A stretch of 10,147 bases of DNA. Source: Undibacterium sp. Lineage in GTDB: Bacteria; Pseudomonadota; Gammaproteobacteria; Burkholderiales; Burkholderiaceae_D. Both the position numbers and the translations under genes were made by a program. Shown piece after piece: positions 6,815 to 10,147 of the stretch. The DNA is taken from positions 1 to 10,147 of the forward strand of contig JAIELM010000302.1 in the NCBI GenBank assembly GCA_019752975.1, in the 5' to 3' direction. Position 1 is the first letter of the stretch. Every line of letters starts with the position of its first letter. Under the pieces are notes generated by a model, which searched no databases, had not been told where the DNA came from, and worked only from the letters and a program-made list of their open reading frames with translations.

Positions 6815-7117
6815 ATGATCTTAGAACTTGCGGAAATTCATATACATCCTGGACAACAAAATGAATTTGATCTCGCCATCGTGCAAGGCCTCAAAGAAGT
6901 GGTGTCACATTCCAAAGGCTTTTGCGGTTATAAAGTAAATAAAGGTATTGAGAGCCCAGAGCGCTATGTACTGATGATTTTTTGGGAGACCTTAGAAAAC
7001 CATACGGTGGATTTTCGTGAGTCAGAAGCTTTTAGTGCATGGCGCACCATAGTTGGACCATTTTTTGCCGCGCCCCCAGTAGTCGAGCATTTCACTTTAC
7101 TAGATAAATCTATCTAA
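6815..7117 (+). CDS. Antibiotic biosynthesis monooxygenase (ABM) domain protein
   Basis: A 100-residue protein of the dimeric alpha-beta barrel ABM family (YgiN-like). It shows the N-terminal strand LELAEIHIHPGQ, a helix to ~33, a GFCGYKV strand (35-41), RYVLMIFWETLE (50-61) and the helix before SEAFSAWRTIVGPFF (70-84). Members include quinol oxygenases and heme-degrading enzymes, but most are uncharacterised, and no cofactor residue can be assigned here. It starts 48 bases behind the membrane protein gene with a weak AGAAAG ribosome site and may share its transcript. A 118-base gap to gshA follows. Confidence 0.85.
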   Translation: MILELAEIHIHPGQQNEFDLAIVQGLKEVVSHSKGFCGYKVNKGIESPERYVLMIFWETLENHTVDFRESEAFSAWRTIVGPFFAAPPVVEHFTLLDKSI

Positions 7118-7235
7118 AATCGAGCTACCTGAGTTGAGAAATCGGTGTTTGCCCCAAGATAGGCATATGTCCAAAGTACAGGGCTTCCACCCTCACTTGA
7201 CTCGATCAAATAAAGCGCTCACATAAAAGGTTAAT
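7118..7235 (+). promoter_or_regulatory. Leader of the glutathione genes
   Basis: This 118-base gap is the likely place for the gshA promoter. A TTGACT at 7197-7202 resembles a -35 box, but no good -10 follows at the right distance, and the resulting start would crowd the ribosome site. I therefore do not assign a promoter. AAGG at 7227-7230 is a clear Shine-Dalgarno for the ATG at 7236. No riboswitch-like structure was evident. Confidence 0.3.
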
Positions 7236-8534
7236 ATGGTTCCCCACCTCTCCACGGCTCTTAACGGACCCTTACTCGATTTTGAGAAGAAAATTTTAGA
7301 GGCTACCCCGGCCATAGAACGCTGGTTTCGCATGGAGTGGCAAGAGCATACGCCACCCTTTTACTGCTCGGTAGATATGCGCAACTCGGGCTTTAAACTG
7401 GCGCCGGTTGATACCAATCTTTTTCCCGGGCGCTTCGACAATTTGGCCTCAGAAATGCTGCCATTGGCAGTGCAAGCTTCAATGGCCGCGATAGAAAAAT
7501 ATTGTCCCGATGCCCGTAATTTATTACTCATTCCCGAAGGTCGTCCTTGTAGCGGTGCGTATTGGGAGAACGTCGCGCGGCAAATACAGATATTTCGCCA
7601 GACTGGTTTAAATGTACGTTTAGGATCACTCGATCCTCACTTAACATCCGCCACCACCGTGAGTTTAGCCGACGGTCATCAATTGATTCTAGAACCGGTG
7701 CTGCGTTCGTCGAATGGTCGTCGTCTGGGGTTACAGGATTTTGACCCTTGTACCATCTTATTGAATCATGATTTGTCCGAAGGCATTCCTGCTATTTTAG
7801 AAGACATTAAAGAGCAAACACTGCTTCCACCGCTGCATGCGGCGTGGGCGGTTCGGCGTAAAACCAATCACTTTGCGGCCTACGATGAAGTGGTTAAGAA
7901 ATTTGCTAAAATGGTGAGCATCGATCCTTGGATGATCAATCCATTTTTTGCCAAATGCAGTGGCATTAATTTTGAAGATGGTAGTGGACTCGACGGTTTA
8001 ATGACAGCAGTCGATAGCATACTGGCGAAGATACGAAAAAAGTACAAGGAATACGGAATCAAAGAAAAACCCTTTGTCATCGTCAAAGCCGATGCAGGAA
8101 CCTGCGGTATGGGGATTATGACGGTGCGTGATTCACATGAAGTTCGTGATCTGAATAGTAAGCAACGGAATAAAATGACGGTGGTGAAAGATGGTCGCGA
8201 GGTGAGAGAATTCATCGTACAGGAAGGCGTGTATACCTTTGAGCAAATTGATGATGCCGTGGCCGAACCCGTGGTGTATATGATAGACCGCTATGTGGTG
8301 GGTGGGTTTTATCGAGTGCATCAAGATCGTGGGGTGGACGAAAATCTCAATGCGCCGGGGATGGAATTTGTGCCGCTAGCATTCGCGCAACAGCATGCCA
8401 TTCCGGATATGCGGGCTAAGCCTGGCACGGCTGCACCGAATCGATTTTACATGTATGGTGTGGTCGCGCGCTTGGCGTTGTTGGCGGCATCTTTAGAGTT
8501 AGAAAAGACCGATCCAAACCCTGAAATTTACTAG
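7236..8534 (+). CDS. gshA: Glutamate-cysteine ligase, proteobacterial ATP-grasp-like type
   Basis: First step of glutathione synthesis in the cytoplasm: ATP-dependent joining of Glu (gamma-carboxyl) and Cys. The 432 residues match the GshA family described from Acidithiobacillus and betaproteobacteria (TIGR02049/PF08886), which is unlike the E. coli GshA in sequence. Marks seen are SVDMRNSGFKLAPVDTNLFPGRFDNL (45-70), NLLLIPEGRPCSG (95-107), KTNHFAAYDEV (209-219) and the nucleotide-binding-like VIVKADAGTCGMGIMTV (281-297), then YMIDRYVVGGFYR (348-360) and APNRFYMYGVVARL (400-413). The length is normal and the gene looks intact. AAGG lies 5 bases before the ATG. gshB follows 11 bases downstream, which makes a shared transcript very likely. 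Confidence 0.95.
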   Translation: MVPHLSTALNGPLLDFEKKILEATPAIERWFRMEWQEHTPPFYCSVDMRNSGFKLAPVDTNLFPGRFDNLASEMLPLAVQASMAAIEKYCPDARNLLLIPEGRPCSGAYWENVARQIQIFRQTGLNVRLGSLDPHLTSATTVSLADGHQLILEPVLRSSNGRRLGLQDFDPCTILLNHDLSEGIPAILEDIKEQTLLPPLHAAWAVRRKTNHFAAYDEVVKKFAKMVSIDPWMINPFFAKCSGINFEDGSGLDGLMTAVDSILAKIRKKYKEYGIKEKPFVIVKADAGTCGMGIMTVRDSHEVRDLNSKQRNKMTVVKDGREVREFIVQEGVYTFEQIDDAVAEPVVYMIDRYVVGGFYRVHQDRGVDENLNAPGMEFVPLAFAQQHAIPDMRAKPGTAAPNRFYMYGVVARLALLAASLELEKTDPNPEIY

Positions 8535-8545
8535 TTGGAACTTCC

Positions 8546-9484
8546 ATGAAAATCGCCTTTCTCACAGATCCTTTATCACAGTTTAAGATTTATAAAGACT
8601 CGACCTACGCCATGATGCTAGAGTCGGTAAAACGTGGCCACCAAATCTATGCTTTTGAGCCACAAGATATGGCCTTAGATCAAGGTGCGGTGTGGGCCAA
8701 GGTGAGTGAAATTATGCTAACAGGCGATACGCACGCTTGGTATCAAATGGGAGCGGTGCAAAACCTGCGTCTGCAAGAATTTGACGCCGTCTTGCAGCGT
8801 AAAGACCCACCTTTTGATATGGAGTATATTTACGCCACTTACCTTTTGGATCTAGCCGAACAACAGGGTGCACGAGTATTTAATAAGCCTTCGGCGATAC
8901 GTGATCACAACGAAAAACTGAGTATCGCGCAATTTCCTCAATTCACCACCCCGACCTTGGTCACACGTGATGAGGCTAGGATCAGAGCGTTTTTCCAAAT
9001 TCATAGAGACATCATTTTAAAACCCCTAGATGGTATGGGTGGGGCTGGGATTTTTCGGATACGTGAAGATGGCATGAATTTGGGCGCGGTAATTGAAGGA
9101 CTTACGCTGAACGGTCAACATACCATCATGGTACAAAAATATATTCCCGAGATCGTTCATGGGGACAAGCGGATTCTTCTGATTGGTGGCAAAGTAGTTC
9201 CATTTGCCTTGGCACGGATACCGCAAAATGGTGAAGTGCGCGGCAATTTAGCTGCCGGAGGTGTTGGTGTAGCGCAGCGTCTATCGGCAAGAGATTTGGA
9301 AATTGCGGAAACTTTAGCGCCAATTGTAGCCCAGCGTGGCTTGTTACTGGTAGGATTAGATGTGATCGGCAATTGTCTTACTGAAGTTAACGTGACTAGT
9401 CCCACTTGTTTCCAAGAGATTTTTCAGCAAACCGGTTTTGATGTGGCGGCTTGTTTCGTCGATGCGTTGGAAGCAGCGATTTAG
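8546..9484 (+). CDS. gshB: Glutathione synthase (ATP-grasp)
   Basis: Second step of glutathione synthesis: gamma-Glu-Cys plus Gly plus ATP gives glutathione. The 312 residues match bacterial GshB (TIGR01380) in length and order. The N-terminal domain begins MKIAFLTDPL, with the substrate loop RKDPPFD at 85-91 and FNKPSAIRDHNEKL at 112-125. The ATP-grasp part has ILKPLDGMGGAGIFRI (157-172), GDKRILLIGG (206-215), the flexible loop region PQNGEVRGNLAAGG (226-239) and the metal-binding end LTEVNVTSPTCFQEI (278-292). All key blocks are intact. The start is set by GGAA (8537-8540) just after the gshA stop. A 127-base spacer with inverted repeats separates it from the EIIA gene. Confidence 0.96.
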   Translation: MKIAFLTDPLSQFKIYKDSTYAMMLESVKRGHQIYAFEPQDMALDQGAVWAKVSEIMLTGDTHAWYQMGAVQNLRLQEFDAVLQRKDPPFDMEYIYATYLLDLAEQQGARVFNKPSAIRDHNEKLSIAQFPQFTTPTLVTRDEARIRAFFQIHRDIILKPLDGMGGAGIFRIREDGMNLGAVIEGLTLNGQHTIMVQKYIPEIVHGDKRILLIGGKVVPFALARIPQNGEVRGNLAAGGVGVAQRLSARDLEIAETLAPIVAQRGLLLVGLDVIGNCLTEVNVTSPTCFQEIFQQTGFDVAACFVDALEAAI

Positions 9485-9620
9485 CCTAAGTCCTAAGGAC
9501 TTGCATAAATGCAGTGTATCGTTGTTGAGGTCTTTAGCTAAGTTAAGCACGATTTAGCGGTTGCGAAGTGACATGTCTTGGTGTTGAGCAAGTCCCAAAA
9601 ATAGAGAATATTTGGAAAAA
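9485..9620. repeat. Inverted repeats in the gshB-EIIA spacer
   Basis: Two nested signals are visible. AAGTCCTAAGGACTT (9488-9502) is a perfect odd palindrome just behind gshB; with a 5-base loop it leaves a 5-bp stem and no T-run, so it would be a weak terminator. GGACTTGC (9497-9504) is also perfectly inverted as GCAAGTCC (9588-9595). These tips resemble the GGACTTACGC end of the element at 10007-10139, so the stretch may be a worn relative of it. No target duplication was found, and the similarity is short enough to be chance. Confidence 0.35.
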
Positions 9621-10001
9621 ATGATAGGTTTTTTATTGATCACCCACGCGCCCTTGGGACATGCTTTTTTACAGGCGACTAAGCATGTTTTTCAGGGTGA
9701 ACCTGAACGTATCGAGGCTATCGACGTGATCGCAGATCAGAACGTGGATGACATTCATCAACTTGCGCTTGCGGCGATAGCGCGTTTAAATGATGGCGCT
9801 GGGGTGTTGGTTCTTACGGATATGAGAGGAGGGACACCCTCCAACTGCTGTCATGAATTAGGCGAGCCGCATGAGGTAGCGGTGATTGCTGGAATTAGTT
9901 TGCCTATGTTATTACGCGCCATCAGCTATCGGCAAAAAAGCCTAGATGAAGTAGTAGAACTGGCTTTAGCTGGCGGGCATAATGGAGTGGCACGAATTTA
10001 A
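9621..10001 (+). CDS. PTS mannose/fructose-type EIIA domain protein
   Basis: A 126-residue phosphocarrier of the EIIA-Man (PTS-IIA) fold. The phosphorylated histidine is H9 in LLITHAPLG, and the second family block, TDMRGGTPSN, lies at 66-75, followed by GISLPMLLRA (91-100). In betaproteobacteria this stand-alone EIIA takes phosphate from HPr, usually without a matching sugar permease, and is thought to be regulatory; that role is inferred here. The ATG at 9621 is preferred (GGA at 9614-9616 in front); a TTG at 9612 would add three residues. Small oddities are THAPLG where THGxLG is usual and an adjacent Cys pair (C76-C77) after GGTPSN. ptsH and ptsI, the expected next genes, are not in view. 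An inserted repeat element begins 5 bases after the stop. Confidence 0.9.
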   Translation: MIGFLLITHAPLGHAFLQATKHVFQGEPERIEAIDVIADQNVDDIHQLALAAIARLNDGAGVLVLTDMRGGTPSNCCHELGEPHEVAVIAGISLPMLLRAISYRQKSLDEVVELALAGGHNGVARI

Positions 10002-10006
10002 ATCAA

Positions 10007-10139
10007 TAGGACTTACGCAAAACCGACGCTGCCGTTGTTGCATTCGCCTCGTCGTACTAAAGTACTGCCTTAGTCTTCGCGCCCCCGATTCAAGCATTCG
10101 AGGGTCGGCGCTAGACAGTGTAATTTTGCGTAAGTCCTA
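10007..10139. mobile_element. Second type of miniature inverted-repeat element, 133 bp
   Basis: Perfect 16-bp terminal inverted repeats: TAGGACTTACGCAAAA (10007-10022) and TTTTGCGTAAGTCCTA (10124-10139). Both sides carry ATCAA (10002-10006 and 10140-10144), read as a 5-bp target duplication. Because the ends are TA...TA, a TA-targeting insertion into ATCAATAATCAA is an equally valid reading. The interior has a small GTACT-AA-AGTAC stem near 10054-10065 and no coding frame. It is unrelated in sequence to the pair at 159-333 and 4047-4219. The left duplication begins at the base after the EIIA stop codon (9999-10001). Confidence 0.85.
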
Positions 10140-10147
10140 ATCAACTC

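Noticed and set aside
7197..7225. Sigma70-like promoter before gshA (TTGACT plus -10)
   Set aside because: No acceptable -10 box exists at 16-18 bases, and the transcript would start almost on the ribosome site.
8133..8324. Minus-strand frame opposite gshA with many histidines
   Set aside because: It lies antisense to a highly conserved part of gshA; the His run comes from ATG/GTG-rich sense codons.

Overview
The window looks like a piece of chromosome from a betaproteobacterium, most likely Burkholderiales and perhaps an Oxalobacteraceae relative such as Undibacterium. This is inference. It rests on the ATP-grasp-like GshA family, the order gshA-gshB-mannose-type EIIA that is typical of that group, the PP_4765-type flavoprotein and the mid-range GC with AT-rich spacers. 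Ten protein genes are supported. I see no rRNA, tRNA, CRISPR array, phage gene or transposase gene.

Layout: positions 1-526 hold no convincing gene, but carry a ~175-bp miniature inverted-repeat element (copy 1, 159-333). Next come four plus-strand genes: a PP_4765-family FAD flavoprotein, a small DUF1289 protein with four cysteines, an exported alpha-type carbonic anhydrase with an unusual ~110-residue charged N-terminal linker, and a Rossmann/DUF2520 oxidoreductase-like protein. A second, inverted copy of the element (4047-4219) fills almost the whole gap between the DUF2520 gene and a convergent membrane GGDEF diguanylate cyclase. Divergent from the cyclase is an AI-2E/PerM-family membrane protein, followed by an ABM-fold monooxygenase-like protein.

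The right third is the glutathione block: gshA (glutamate-cysteine ligase) and gshB (glutathione synthase), 11 bp apart, make glutathione from Glu, Cys and Gly in two ATP-dependent steps. A mannose-type PTS EIIA protein follows after 127 bp. In related genomes HPr (ptsH) and EI (ptsI) normally come next; here a different 133-bp miniature element (10007-10139) lies directly behind the EIIA stop codon.

The genes are ordinary household and signalling functions, and I find no undescribed multi-gene system. The most unusual content is the set of non-autonomous inverted-repeat elements. Their target duplications can be read directly: 8 bp with GTAA-like ends for the pair, suggesting IS66-type mobilisation, and 5 bp for the third. 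Two of the three sit immediately after stop codons.
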